Notes under the pieces: generated by a model
What the model was told of the DNA's origin: nothing
Databases searched by the model: none
What the model saw: the letters and a program-made list of their open reading frames with translations, nothing else
Shown: in pieces, positions 1 to 8,332 of the stretch
How the letters are laid out: each line of letters starts with the position of its first letter
Numbering within the stretch: position 1 is the first letter of the stretch
NCBI RefSeq assembly: GCF_024169655.1
Contig: NZ_JALJWV010000001.1
Location: forward strand, 6,244,001 to 6,308,000
DNA: 64,000 nt
From: Pseudomonas marginalis
GTDB taxonomy: Bacteria; Pseudomonadota; Gammaproteobacteria; Pseudomonadales; Pseudomonadaceae
Direction: 5' to 3'
Made by a program: the position numbers and the translations under genes

Positions 1-575
1 TCGTGGTAGAAGTCGTTACCCTCACGAGTACGCTCACCCACACCGGCGAACACGGAATAACCGCTGTGCTCGATGGCGATGTTACGGATCAGTTCCATCA
101 TGTTTACGGTCTTGCCTACACCGGCACCACCGAACAGACCGACTTTACCGCCCTTGGCGAACGGGCAAACCAGGTCGATAACCTTGATGCCGGTTTCCAG
201 CAGGTCGTTGCCGCCAGCTTGTTCCGCGAACGAAGGTGCTGGACGGTGAATGCCCCAGCGCTCTTCGGTGTCGATCGGGCCAGCTTCGTCAATCGGGTTA
301 CCCAGAACGTCCATGATCCGGCCCAGGGTCGCTTTACCGACCGGTACGGAGATGGCAGCGCCAGTGTCCAGAACACCCAGACCGCGCTTCAAGCCCTCGG
401 TGGAACCCATTGCAATGGTACGAACCACGCCGTCGCCCAGCTGCTGCTGAACTTCCAGAGTGGTGCCTGCATCGCTTTGTACTTTCAAAGCGTTGTAGAT
501 GCTCGGTACGCTGTCGCGTGGAAATTCCACGTCGATAACGGCGCCGATGATTTGAACGATACGTCCGCTACTCAT
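1..575 (-). CDS. atpD: ATP synthase F1 subunit beta, N-terminal part (cut by window edge)
   Basis: Catalytic beta subunit of the F1 sector of ATP synthase, membrane-associated on the cytoplasmic side. About 191 N-terminal residues are present, starting with MSSGRIVQIIG at the ATG complementary to 573-575. The P-loop GGAGVGKT falls at about residues 149-156, as in the E. coli subunit. The C-terminal half, including most of the catalytic domain, and atpC lie beyond position 1. It follows atpG by 27 bases in the same direction. Identity is certain; only its completeness cannot be judged here. Confidence 0.97.
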   Translation of the reverse strand, partial: MSSGRIVQIIGAVIDVEFPRDSVPSIYNALKVQSDAGTTLEVQQQLGDGVVRTIAMGSTEGLKRGLGVLDTGAAISVPVGKATLGRIMDVLGNPIDEAGPIDTEERWGIHRPAPSFAEQAGGNDLLETGIKVIDLVCPFAKGGKVGLFGGAGVGKTVNMMELIRNIAIEHSGYSVFAGVGERTREGNDFYH

Positions 576-602
576 AGCTGGATCCTCTGAATATTTGAAC
601 CG

Positions 603-1463
603 TTAAACCGCGGCAGCGCCGCCGACGATTTCCGAGATCTCTTGGGTGATCGCAGCCTGACGCGCCTTGTTGTAGATCAGCTGCAAATCGCTGATCAGAT
701 CACCGGCGTTATCGGTAGCGTTTTTCATCGCGATCATCCGCGCCGCTTGTTCAGCTGCGTTGTTCTCGACCACCGCCTGGTACACCTGCGACTCCACGTA
801 GCGCACCATCAAGCCGTCAAGCAGCTCTTTGGCGTCTGGTTCGTAGAGGTAGTCCCAGTGGTGCTTGAGTTCCTGATCCGGAGTCGCCACCAGTGGAATC
901 AATTGCTCCACGGTTGGCTGCTGGGTCATGGTGTTGATGAACTTGTTGGATACCACGGACAGTCGATCAATCCGACCTTCCAGGTACGCATCCAGCATCA
1001 CCTTCACACTGCCGATCAAATCATTGATCGACGGCTCTTCACCCAGGTGGCTGATAGCTGCAACGACGTTACCGCCGAAGCTGCGGAAAAAGGCCGCACC
1101 CTTGCTACCAACTACACACAGATCGATCTCGACGCCGTTTTCGCGGTTTACCGCCATGTCCTTGACCAGGGCCTTGAACAGGTTGGTATTCAAACCACCG
1201 CACAAACCACGGTCACTGCTCACAACCACATAACCCACACGCTTAACTTCGCGGTCGATCATGAACGGGTGGCGGTATTCCGGGTTGGCGTTGGCCAGAT
1301 GCCCAATTACCTGGCGGATACGCTCCGCATAAGGACGGCTAGCCGACATGCGCATTTGTGCCTTGCGCATTTTGCTGACCGCCACTTTTTCCATGGCGCT
1401 GGTAATTTTTTGCGTGCTTTTGATGCTCGCAATCTTACTGCGAATCTCTTTTGCGCCTGCCAT
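603..1463 (-). CDS. atpG: ATP synthase F1 subunit gamma
   Basis: Central-stalk rotor subunit (286 aa) that couples proton flow through Fo to conformational change in the alpha/beta hexamer. The N-terminal MAGAKEIRSKIASIKSTQKIT and the C-terminal helix ending ITQEISEIVGGAAAV are the two ends that form the coiled coil of the gamma shaft. Length is normal for the family. It lies between atpA (50-base gap) and atpD in the operon order standard for proteobacteria. Confidence 0.98.
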   Translation of the reverse strand: MAGAKEIRSKIASIKSTQKITSAMEKVAVSKMRKAQMRMSASRPYAERIRQVIGHLANANPEYRHPFMIDREVKRVGYVVVSSDRGLCGGLNTNLFKALVKDMAVNRENGVEIDLCVVGSKGAAFFRSFGGNVVAAISHLGEEPSINDLIGSVKVMLDAYLEGRIDRLSVVSNKFINTMTQQPTVEQLIPLVATPDQELKHHWDYLYEPDAKELLDGLMVRYVESQVYQAVVENNAAEQAARMIAMKNATDNAGDLISDLQLIYNKARQAAITQEISEIVGGAAAV

Positions 1464-1513
1464 GTAACACCTATCAGGTTAGCAAGCGGGAGCCTTGCGG
1501 CTCCCGCTGCGGC

Positions 1514-3058
1514 TTACCAGGTTTGGGTGGCCTTGAACTTCTCGATACCGGCTTTCATGCCAGCGTCGATATCGTCATTGAAGTCACCCTTCACGTTGAT
1601 CTTCGCCATCAATTCGGCGTGATCGCGGTTGAAGTAAGCAATCAGCGCTTGTTCAAAGCTGCCGACCTTGGCGATTTCAACGTCGGTCAGGAACCCACGC
1701 TCAGCGGCATACAGCGACAACGCCATGTCAGCGATCGACATTGGGGCGTATTGCTTCTGCTTCATCAGCTCGGTAACGCGCTGACCATGCTCAAGTTGCT
1801 TACGGGTCGCTTCGTCCAGGTCAGAAGCGAACTGGGCGAATGCCGCCAGTTCACGGTACTGAGCCAGAGCGGTACGGATACCACCGGAGAGCTTCTTGAT
1901 GATCTTGGTCTGAGCGGCACCACCCACACGGGATACCGAAACACCGGCGTTCACTGCAGGGCGGATGCCCGAGTTGAACATGGCCGATTCCAGGAAGATC
2001 TGACCGTCGGTGATGGAAATCACGTTGGTCGGAACGAACGCGGAAACGTCGCCAGCCTGGGTTTCGATGATCGGCAGTGCGGTCAGGGAACCGGTTTTGC
2101 CGGTCACTGCGCCGTTGGTGAACTTCTCTACGTATTCTTCCGAAACGCGGGATGCGCGTTCCAGCAGACGGGAGTGGAGATAGAACACGTCGCCTGGGTA
2201 GGCTTCACGGCCTGGTGGACGGCGCAGCAGCAGGGAAATCTGGCGGTAAGCCACTGCTTGCTTGGACAGATCGTCATAAACGATCAGCGCGTCTTCACCG
2301 CGGTCGCGGAAGAATTCGCCCATGGTGCAACCGGAGTACGGTGCCAGGAATTGCAGCGCAGGAGATTCCGAAGCACTGGCAGCCACGATGATCGTGTTGG
2401 CCAGGGCGCCGTTTTCTTCCAGTTTGCGAACCACGTTGGCGATGGTCGATTGTTTCTGACCGATCGCTACGTAGACGCAGTAAATGCCGCTGTTCTTCTG
2501 GTTGATGATCGCGTCGATCGCCAGAGCGGTTTTACCGATCTGACGGTCACCGATGATCAGCTCACGCTGGCCACGGCCGACTGGGATCATGGCATCGACA
2601 GCCTTGTAGCCAGTCTGTACAGGCTGGTCTACCGACTTACGCCAGATCACGCCTGGAGCAACTTTCTCGACCGCATCGGTCTCGGTGTTGTTCAGCGGAC
2701 CTTTGCCGTCAACTGGGTTACCCAGTGCGTCGACTACGCGACCCAGCAGTTCCTTACCAACCGGAACCTCCAGGATGCGGCCGGTGCACTTGGCGCTCAT
2801 GCCTTCAGCCAGACTGGTGTACGCGCCCAATACAACGGCACCTACGGAGTCTTGCTCCAGGTTGAGGGCCATACCGTAGACGCCGCCCGGAAACTCGATC
2901 ATCTCGCCGTACATGACGTCGGCCAGACCGTGAATCCGCACGATGCCGTCAGATACGCTGACGACAGTGCCTTCGTTACGGGCTTGGGAGGTCACATCGA
3001 GCTTGTCGATGCGGCCCTTGATAATTTCACTTATTTCGGAAGGATTGAGTTGCTGCAT
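1514..3058 (-). CDS. atpA: ATP synthase F1 subunit alpha
   Basis: Non-catalytic nucleotide-binding subunit of F1 (514 aa). It has the N-terminal beta-barrel start MQQLNPSEISEIIKGRI and a Walker A motif GDRQIGKT at residues 170-177. The family signature PAVNAGVSVSRVGG is present in the C-terminal half. Length matches the usual 513-515 aa. It is 21 bases downstream of atpH. A 683-codon open frame lies on the opposite strand across atpA and atpH; it has no known family character and is a codon-bias shadow. Confidence 0.98.
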   Translation of the reverse strand: MQQLNPSEISEIIKGRIDKLDVTSQARNEGTVVSVSDGIVRIHGLADVMYGEMIEFPGGVYGMALNLEQDSVGAVVLGAYTSLAEGMSAKCTGRILEVPVGKELLGRVVDALGNPVDGKGPLNNTETDAVEKVAPGVIWRKSVDQPVQTGYKAVDAMIPVGRGQRELIIGDRQIGKTALAIDAIINQKNSGIYCVYVAIGQKQSTIANVVRKLEENGALANTIIVAASASESPALQFLAPYSGCTMGEFFRDRGEDALIVYDDLSKQAVAYRQISLLLRRPPGREAYPGDVFYLHSRLLERASRVSEEYVEKFTNGAVTGKTGSLTALPIIETQAGDVSAFVPTNVISITDGQIFLESAMFNSGIRPAVNAGVSVSRVGGAAQTKIIKKLSGGIRTALAQYRELAAFAQFASDLDEATRKQLEHGQRVTELMKQKQYAPMSIADMALSLYAAERGFLTDVEIAKVGSFEQALIAYFNRDHAELMAKINVKGDFNDDIDAGMKAGIEKFKATQTW

Positions 3059-3079
3059 TGCTCTGCTGCCCCTTCAAAC

Positions 3080-3616
3080 TCAAGATTTCAATGCTTCGGC
3101 AAGGCTCGCGAGTTTGCCGCGAACCGAGCCATCGATAACCAGGTCGCCGGCGCGAATGACAATGCCCCCAATGAGGGATTTGTCTTCCGCAACTTGCAGG
3201 CGCACTTCCCGGTCGAGTCGTGCACTGAGAACCTTGGCGAGTTTGTCTTGCTGTTCTTGGTTCAATGCAAAAGCACTGGTCACTTCAACGTCTACCGACT
3301 TCTCTTGCTCGGCCTTGTACAGGTCGAACAGAGCGGCAATCTCCGGCAGAAGCGGGAGACGGTCGTTTTCGGCAACGACGTGGATGAAGTTCTGCACTTT
3401 CACATCGAACTTGTCGCCGCACACGTCAATAAACGTGGCGGCCTTGTCTGCGCTCGTCAGGCGCGGGGCCTTGAGCACGCGCTGCATGGTGTCGTCTTGT
3501 GACACTGCTGCAGCCAGGCCGAGCATGGCTGACCAAGAGGCCAGCTGCTGGTGGGCCTGGGCGTGCTCGAAGGCTGCCTTAGCGTAAGGTCGGGCCAACG
3601 TGGTCAGTTCTGCCAT
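3080..3616 (-). CDS. atpH: ATP synthase F1 subunit delta
   Basis: Peripheral-stalk connector (178 aa) that binds the top of the alpha/beta hexamer and links it to subunit b. It begins MAELTTLARPYAKAAFEHA, typical of the delta/OSCP family. It carries the C-terminal signature around LIGGIVIRAGDLVIDGSV. Length is normal. It starts 12 bases after atpF and is followed by atpA after 21 bases. Confidence 0.97.
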   Translation of the reverse strand: MAELTTLARPYAKAAFEHAQAHQQLASWSAMLGLAAAVSQDDTMQRVLKAPRLTSADKAATFIDVCGDKFDVKVQNFIHVVAENDRLPLLPEIAALFDLYKAEQEKSVDVEVTSAFALNQEQQDKLAKVLSARLDREVRLQVAEDKSLIGGIVIRAGDLVIDGSVRGKLASLAEALKS

Positions 3617-3628
3617 GATCGCCCTCGC

Positions 3629-4099
3629 TTAAATTTCAGCAGCCAGTTTATTAACCAGCTCCGCGTGCGCGTTTTGATCGATTGTGGCACCGAGGATCTT
3701 CTCGGCACCGCCGACCGCCAGAGCACCCAATTGGGCACGCAGCGCGTCTTTGACGCCGTTCAGTTCCTGTTCGATCTCGGCATGAGCCGAAGCCTTCACA
3801 CGGTCAGCTTCGACGCGGGCTTTTTCAACAGCCTCTTCGACGATCTGGTTGCCGCGCTTCTTGGCTTGCTCAATGATTTCAGCTGCCTGTGCTTTAGCAT
3901 CGCGCAGTTGATGACCCACTTTCTCTTGGGCCAACTCCAGGTCGCGAGCTGCACGGCTGGCAGCGTCCAAACCATCCGCGATCTTCTTCTGACGTTCGTG
4001 CAAAGCCGCGATGACCGGAGGCCACACGAACTTCATGCAAAACACTACAAAAATGAAGAACGCAACGGATTGGCCAATCAGGGTTGCATTAATGTTCAC
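3629..4099 (-). CDS. atpF: ATP synthase Fo subunit b
   Basis: Peripheral-stalk subunit (156 aa). One N-terminal membrane segment (about residues 5-25, MNINATLIGQSVAFFIFVVF) is followed by a long charged alpha-helix rich in Ala, Glu, Lys and Arg. That helix dimerises as a right-handed coiled coil. Length equals the E. coli protein (156 aa). It lies between atpE and atpH. Confidence 0.97.
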   Translation of the reverse strand: MNINATLIGQSVAFFIFVVFCMKFVWPPVIAALHERQKKIADGLDAASRAARDLELAQEKVGHQLRDAKAQAAEIIEQAKKRGNQIVEEAVEKARVEADRVKASAHAEIEQELNGVKDALRAQLGALAVGGAEKILGATIDQNAHAELVNKLAAEI

Positions 4100-4156
4100 G
4101 CCAACACCTCGCTCATTCGTTGTCCATCACCCCAATCAACTCGAAAATTCGAGTGA

Positions 4157-4414
4157 TTAGCCAGCGAGTTGACCAACGAAGGGGTTCGCGAAGGTGAAGA
4201 ACAGAGCGATACCAACGCCGATCATGGTCACGGCGTCGAGCAGGCCGGCGACGATGAACATTTTAACTTGCAGCATTGGGACCATTTCTGGCTGACGCGC
4301 TGCGCCTTCCAGGAATTTGCCGCCAAGCAGGCCGAAACCAATGGCAGTACCCAGGGCGCCCAGGCCGATCAACAGTGCAACAGCGATAGCGGTTAGACCA
4401 ACTACAGTTTCCAT
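4157..4414 (-). CDS. atpE: ATP synthase Fo subunit c
   Basis: Proteolipid subunit of the Fo rotor ring (85 aa). It is a hairpin of two membrane helices joined by the polar loop RQP at residues 40-42. The proton-carrying Asp60 sits in the second helix (sequence GLLD). No Na+-binding residue pattern is apparent, so a proton-driven ring is inferred. It is preceded by a 133-base gap with a hairpin and followed by atpF. Confidence 0.98.
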
Positions 4415-4501
4415 CTTTCCTCCCGACTTTTACGTCGTATGGTTTAGGTTTTTTAGATTTTAAAGCGGTAAAACAAATCGTTTCATAGCCCTTTCAGGCC
4501 A

Positions 4502-4523
4502 CCTTCCCGTTTTACCGGGAAGG
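4502..4523 (-). promoter_or_regulatory. Hairpin in the atpB-atpE intergenic region
   Basis: An 8-bp inverted repeat (CCTTCCCG at 4502-4509, CGGGAAGG at 4516-4523, 6-base loop) lies in the leader between the atpB stop and the atpE start. It has no U-run, so it is not a classical terminator. In E. coli the atpE leader carries a translation-enhancing structure that raises subunit c output; a similar role or mRNA stabilisation is inferred here. Confidence 0.4.
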
Positions 4524-4547
4524 ACATCAGACTAGTCGAGACTGGTC

Positions 4548-5417
4548 TTAATGGTTCTCTTCGTGCGCCATCGACAGGTAGACGATGGTCAGCATCATGA
4601 AGATAAACGCCTGCAGGGTGATGATCAGGATGTGGAACACAGCCCACGCCCACTGCAGAACAATGCCCAGGCCGCTAAGCCAGAGCAGACCGCTGCCGAA
4701 CATCACAGCGATCAGAATGAACACCAGCTCGCCGGCATACATGTTGCCGAACAGTCGCAAGGCCAGGGAGATCGGCTTGGCAACCAGGGTCACGAATTCC
4801 AGCAGGAAGTTCACCGGGATCAGCAGGGCTTGAACGAAGATGTTCTTGCTGCCGAACGGGTGCAGGGTCAGTTCGCCGATGAAGCCGCCGATGCCCTTGA
4901 CCTTGATGCTGTAGAAAATGATCAACGCGAACACCGACAGGGCCATGCCCAGGGTGGCGTTAGGGTCAGTGGTGGACACCGCACGGAATGGAATGTGGTG
5001 ATCGCCAGTGATCAGGATGGCCAACTGAGGAATCCAGTCGACCGGAATCAGGTCGACGGCGTTCATCAGGAACACCCAGACGAAGATGGTCAGTGCCAGC
5101 GGTGCAATCACCGGGCTACGGCCATGGAAGCTGTCTTTCACGCTGCCATCGACGAATTCGACCAATACTTCAACGAAGTTCTGCAGGGCACCTGGTTGAC
5201 CGGAAGTCGCCTTCTTTGCCGCCATGCGGAAAATCAGGACGAAGATCAGACCCAATGCGACCGACCAGCCCAGAGTATCCAGGTGGAAAGCCCAGAAGCC
5301 CATTTCTTTGGCTTCTGCTGCGGTGTGGGCGAAGCCCCAGCCGCCGTTGGGAAGCTGACCGAAGGTCAGGTTCTGCAAGTGGTGCTGGATATAGCCCGAA
5401 GCGGTTGTTTCTGCCAT
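4548..5417 (-). CDS. atpB: ATP synthase Fo subunit a
   Basis: Membrane stator subunit (289 aa) forming the proton half-channels against the c-ring. The essential arginine is visible as R221 in SLALRLFGNMYAGE. Several hydrophobic helices follow, and the C-terminus HEENH is His-rich. The N-terminal extension (TASGYIQHHLQNLTFG) is typical of pseudomonads. It is 16 bases downstream of atpI. Confidence 0.97.
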   Translation of the reverse strand: MAETTASGYIQHHLQNLTFGQLPNGGWGFAHTAAEAKEMGFWAFHLDTLGWSVALGLIFVLIFRMAAKKATSGQPGALQNFVEVLVEFVDGSVKDSFHGRSPVIAPLALTIFVWVFLMNAVDLIPVDWIPQLAILITGDHHIPFRAVSTTDPNATLGMALSVFALIIFYSIKVKGIGGFIGELTLHPFGSKNIFVQALLIPVNFLLEFVTLVAKPISLALRLFGNMYAGELVFILIAVMFGSGLLWLSGLGIVLQWAWAVFHILIITLQAFIFMMLTIVYLSMAHEENH

Positions 5418-5433
5418 GGTTGCCTCAAACGCC

Positions 5434-5844
5434 CTAAGGTTTCGAAAGTCTTGTTTTCATTAGCAGGGGAGCGAACCAGTTGACCAGTTGGGTCAACACG
5501 AAGACGCCGAATACAGCCAGCGGCGCCAATGGCTTCACACCTGCAAAGGTCAGCGCAAACAGCACTGCCGTCAAAATCAATTTCCCCGCCTCGCCGGCAT
5601 AAAAGGACCGGACGATAGCCTGGGCTGCTCGGGCGCCGGAAAACCGAAAGGCCCTATGAGCAAAATACATATTGGGCAGCAAGGCTATCAGGCCTCCGCA
5701 GAGTCCAGAGTACCCGGCTACGACGCCATGCCAATACCAAAGCGCCAGTGCGGCGATCAGCAAAATGACAAATTGCGCCATTAACACCGGGAAAACCGCC
5801 AAGCGATGGAACGACGACGTGTTTGGCGTGCGGGTTTCCACCAC
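5434..5844 (-). CDS. atpI: ATP synthase assembly protein I
   Basis: Small membrane protein (136 aa) encoded first in the atp operon; family members assist c-ring assembly and may carry Mg2+/Ca2+. Four hydrophobic stretches are visible (for example FPVLMAQFVILLIAALALWY and LILTAVLFALTFAGV). It starts at GTG (5844 or the next codon, also GTG). A GAGGAG ribosome-binding site a few bases upstream supports this. The 145-base gap to parB should hold the operon promoter. Confidence 0.93.
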   Translation of the reverse strand: MVETRTPNTSSFHRLAVFPVLMAQFVILLIAALALWYWHGVVAGYSGLCGGLIALLPNMYFAHRAFRFSGARAAQAIVRSFYAGEAGKLILTAVLFALTFAGVKPLAPLAVFGVFVLTQLVNWFAPLLMKTRLSKP

Positions 5845-5918
5845 TCTTGCTCCTCAATGGTCGGCTGCCGGAAATCAATAACTTGGCATAATTTGTGCCG
5901 ACAAAATGCGCGCAGAGT

Positions 5919-5940
5919 ATAGGGGCGGTTCTGCCCCTAT
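5919..5940. other. Perfect 8-bp inverted repeat between parB and atpI
   Basis: ATAGGGGC (5919-5926) and GCCCCTAT (5933-5940) can form a hairpin with a 6-base loop, 50 bases past the parB stop and 75 bases before atpI. No U-tract follows on the minus strand. It is either a weak parB terminator or an element in front of the atp promoter. An AT-rich stretch with TTGTCG and TTATTG-like hexamers between 5868 and 5895 (minus strand) could be that promoter, but I cannot prove it. Confidence 0.35.
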
Positions 5941-5989
5941 TCAACTGGTAGGTAGTGATTTCCGATCACGCGCTACATAAGCAAATGTT

Positions 5990-6862
5990 TCAGCGGATGT
6001 GGGCAAGCACGCCCTGAAGCTCATCGAGCGAGTTATAGCCGATGACCAATTGGCCTTTGCCTTTCTTACCATGCCGAATCTGCACCGCAGAGCCCAGGCG
6101 CTCGGCCAGGCGCTGTTCGAGACGGGCAATATCCGGATCAGGTTTGGCCGTTTCGACCGGTGCAGGTTTGCCACTGAGCCACTGCCGAACCAGGGCCTCG
6201 GTCTGACGAACGGTGAGGCCTCGTGCGACAACGTGTCGCGCCCCTTCAACCTGTTGATTTTCCGGTAAACCGAGCAAAGCACGCGCATGCCCCATTTCCA
6301 GGTCGCCATGGGAAAGCATCGTCTTGATGACTTCCGGCAGTGCGATCAGGCGCAGCAGGTTAGACACGGTCACGCGGGATTTACCCACCGCATCGGCCAC
6401 TTGTTGCTGGGTCAGCTGGAATTCCTGCTGCAAACGCTGCAAGGCGATCGCTTCTTCGATCGGATTGAGGTCTTCGCGCTGAATGTTCTCGATCAACGCC
6501 ATGGCGATGGCGGTTTCATCCGACACATCGCGCACCATCGCCGGGATGGTTTCCTTGCCAGCCTGTTGGCTCGCGCGCCAGCGACGTTCGCCGGCGATGA
6601 TTTCAAAGCGGCCGCCGCCAATCGGGCGTACCACGATCGGCTGCATCACACCCTGGGCCTTGATCGAATTGGCCAGTTCTTCCAGCGCCTGGGGGTCCAT
6701 GTCCCGGCGGGGCTGGTATTTGCCGCGCTGGATCAGGTCCAGCGGCAGATGCTGCAGCTCGCGCTCGTCGGCCTGTACCGCTTGTTCTTCAAGGGTCGTG
6801 ACAGTCGGACCACTCAGCAGTGCATCCAGTCCACGTCCGAGACCTCGTTTCTTGACGGCCAT
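5990..6862 (-). CDS. parB: Chromosome-partitioning protein ParB
   Basis: CTP-dependent DNA clamp that loads at parS and organises the origin region for segregation (290 aa). The N-terminal box KKRGLGRGLDALL is the ParA-stimulating peptide. The CTP-binding motif GERRWR is at 91-96. A helix-turn-helix lies at about 150-175 (LTQQQVADAVGKSRVTVSN) and a dimerisation region is at the C-terminus. It is 9 bases after parA. Matching parS sites occur at 18377, 19007 and 23659. Confidence 0.97.
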   Translation of the reverse strand: MAVKKRGLGRGLDALLSGPTVTTLEEQAVQADERELQHLPLDLIQRGKYQPRRDMDPQALEELANSIKAQGVMQPIVVRPIGGGRFEIIAGERRWRASQQAGKETIPAMVRDVSDETAIAMALIENIQREDLNPIEEAIALQRLQQEFQLTQQQVADAVGKSRVTVSNLLRLIALPEVIKTMLSHGDLEMGHARALLGLPENQQVEGARHVVARGLTVRQTEALVRQWLSGKPAPVETAKPDPDIARLEQRLAERLGSAVQIRHGKKGKGQLVIGYNSLDELQGVLAHIR

Positions 6863-6871
6863 GGGGTTTCC

Positions 6872-7669
6872 TTAAGTTGGCTGGGCTGCAGTGGTACGGG
6901 AGTTGCGGCGTTGACGACGAACCATCTCGCCGGCCAATGCCAAGTAGGCAATGGCACCACGAGAGGACTTGTCGTAAGCCAGCGCGGGCATGCCATAGCT
7001 TGGCGCTTCGGCCAGGCGGATGTTGCGTGGGATCACGGTGTCGTAAAGCTGATCGCCGAAGTGTTCCTTGAGCTGCGCCGACACATCGTTCATCAGGCTC
7101 AGGCGCGGGTCATACATGGTCCGCAGCAGCCCTTCGACTTTCAGGTTCGGGTTGAGCAGTTCGGCAATGCGCTTGATGTTATCCACAAGGTCGCTCAAGC
7201 CTTCGAGGGCGAAATACTCGCACTGCATCGGAATGATCACGCCATCGGCGGCTACCAGTGCATTGAGCGTCAGCATCGACAACGACGGCGGGCAGTCGAT
7301 CAAGATGTAATCGTAATTCTCGCGAATCGGCGCCAAGGCGCTGCGCAGACGGCTTTCTTTCATCTGCATTTCCAGCAGAACCACTTCCGCCGCCGTCAAA
7401 TCGCGGTTGGCCGGCAGCAGTTGATAACCGCCGTGTTCGGAATAGTGCATGGCCTGGGCCAGGTCGCACTCGCCAATCAGCAAGTCGTAGACCGAGTTTT
7501 CCAGGCCGTGTTTATCCACACCGCTACCCATGGTGGCGTTGCCCTGTGGATCGAGATCAATCAACAGCACCCGGCGCTTGGTCGCGACCAGGGATGCTGC
7601 GAGGTTGATGCAGGTGGTGGTTTTACCCACGCCACCTTTCTGGTTCGCTATCGCGAATACCTTAGCCAT
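6872..7669 (-). CDS. parA: Chromosome-partitioning ATPase ParA (Soj family)
   Basis: Deviant-Walker ATPase (265 aa) that binds DNA non-specifically and moves ParB-parS complexes. It starts MAKVFAIANQ, with the motif KGGVGKTT at residues 11-18. A longer frame adds MGTQAR in front, but family members begin at MAKVF, so position 7669 is chosen. It is 18 bases after rsmG, in one transcription unit mnmG-rsmG-parA-parB. Confidence 0.96.
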   Translation of the reverse strand: MAKVFAIANQKGGVGKTTTCINLAASLVATKRRVLLIDLDPQGNATMGSGVDKHGLENSVYDLLIGECDLAQAMHYSEHGGYQLLPANRDLTAAEVVLLEMQMKESRLRSALAPIRENYDYILIDCPPSLSMLTLNALVAADGVIIPMQCEYFALEGLSDLVDNIKRIAELLNPNLKVEGLLRTMYDPRLSLMNDVSAQLKEHFGDQLYDTVIPRNIRLAEAPSYGMPALAYDKSSRGAIAYLALAGEMVRRQRRNSRTTAAQPT

Positions 7670-7687
7670 TCTTGCTTGTGTTCCCAA

Positions 7688-8332
7688 TCATGCCGTGCGG
7701 CGCAGTATCAGCAGATGGCGTTGGCCTTGGCAACCGGGTACGGCCAAGGCGTGTTCGCTATCGAGGTGGAAGTCTGCCGGCAATGCTAGCAGCTCGTCGC
7801 TTGGATGAACGCCCTTCATTGCCAGCCAACGGGTGTCACGGTCGCCTAAGTGGCGGGTCCAGTTGCTGAAGTTCTCCATGCTGCTGAAAGCCCGGGAAAC
7901 AATTCCGTTGAAAGGCTGCGGCGGCGTGAAGGCTTCAACGCGACTGTGGATAACTTGCAGGTTGTCCAGCTTCAGCTCGAGTTTGACCTGAGTCAGGAAG
8001 CGGGTCTTCTTGCCGTTACTGTCCAGGCACGTCACTTGCGACTCGGGAAACAGGATGGCCAGGGGAATGCCGGGCATGCCGCCGCCGCTGCCGACGTCGA
8101 GCCAGCGGCCGTTTTCGATGAACGGCATCACGCTCAGGCTGTCGAGCAGGTGGCGCGAGACCATTTCGTCGGGATCGCGCACTGCCGTGAGGTTGTAAGC
8201 CTTGTTCCATTTGATCAACAGGGCCAGGTAGCCCAGCAGCAACTCATGCTGGGCGGCGCTCAGGTCGACGCCCAACTGGCGCGCTCCTGTGGATAACTCT
8301 TCGGCGTGTTGCGAGGTGACCAACGAACTCAA
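7688..8332 (-). CDS. rsmG: 16S rRNA (guanine-N7) methyltransferase RsmG
   Basis: SAM-dependent methyltransferase (214 aa) that modifies G527 of 16S rRNA in the decoding region. The SAM-binding loop is seen as LDVGSGGGMPGIPLAI. Length is typical (about 207-214 aa). It overlaps the mnmG stop by four bases (ATGA), which implies translational coupling. Formerly gidB. Confidence 0.96.
   Translation of the reverse strand: MSSLVTSQHAEELSTGARQLGVDLSAAQHELLLGYLALLIKWNKAYNLTAVRDPDEMVSRHLLDSLSVMPFIENGRWLDVGSGGGMPGIPLAILFPESQVTCLDSNGKKTRFLTQVKLELKLDNLQVIHSRVEAFTPPQPFNGIVSRAFSSMENFSNWTRHLGDRDTRWLAMKGVHPSDELLALPADFHLDSEHALAVPGCQGQRHLLILRRTA

Noticed and set aside
1451..3502. Open frame of 683 codons on the plus strand
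   Set aside because: It is antisense to atpA and atpH, whose identity is certain; the translation shows no family features and results from high-GC third positions.
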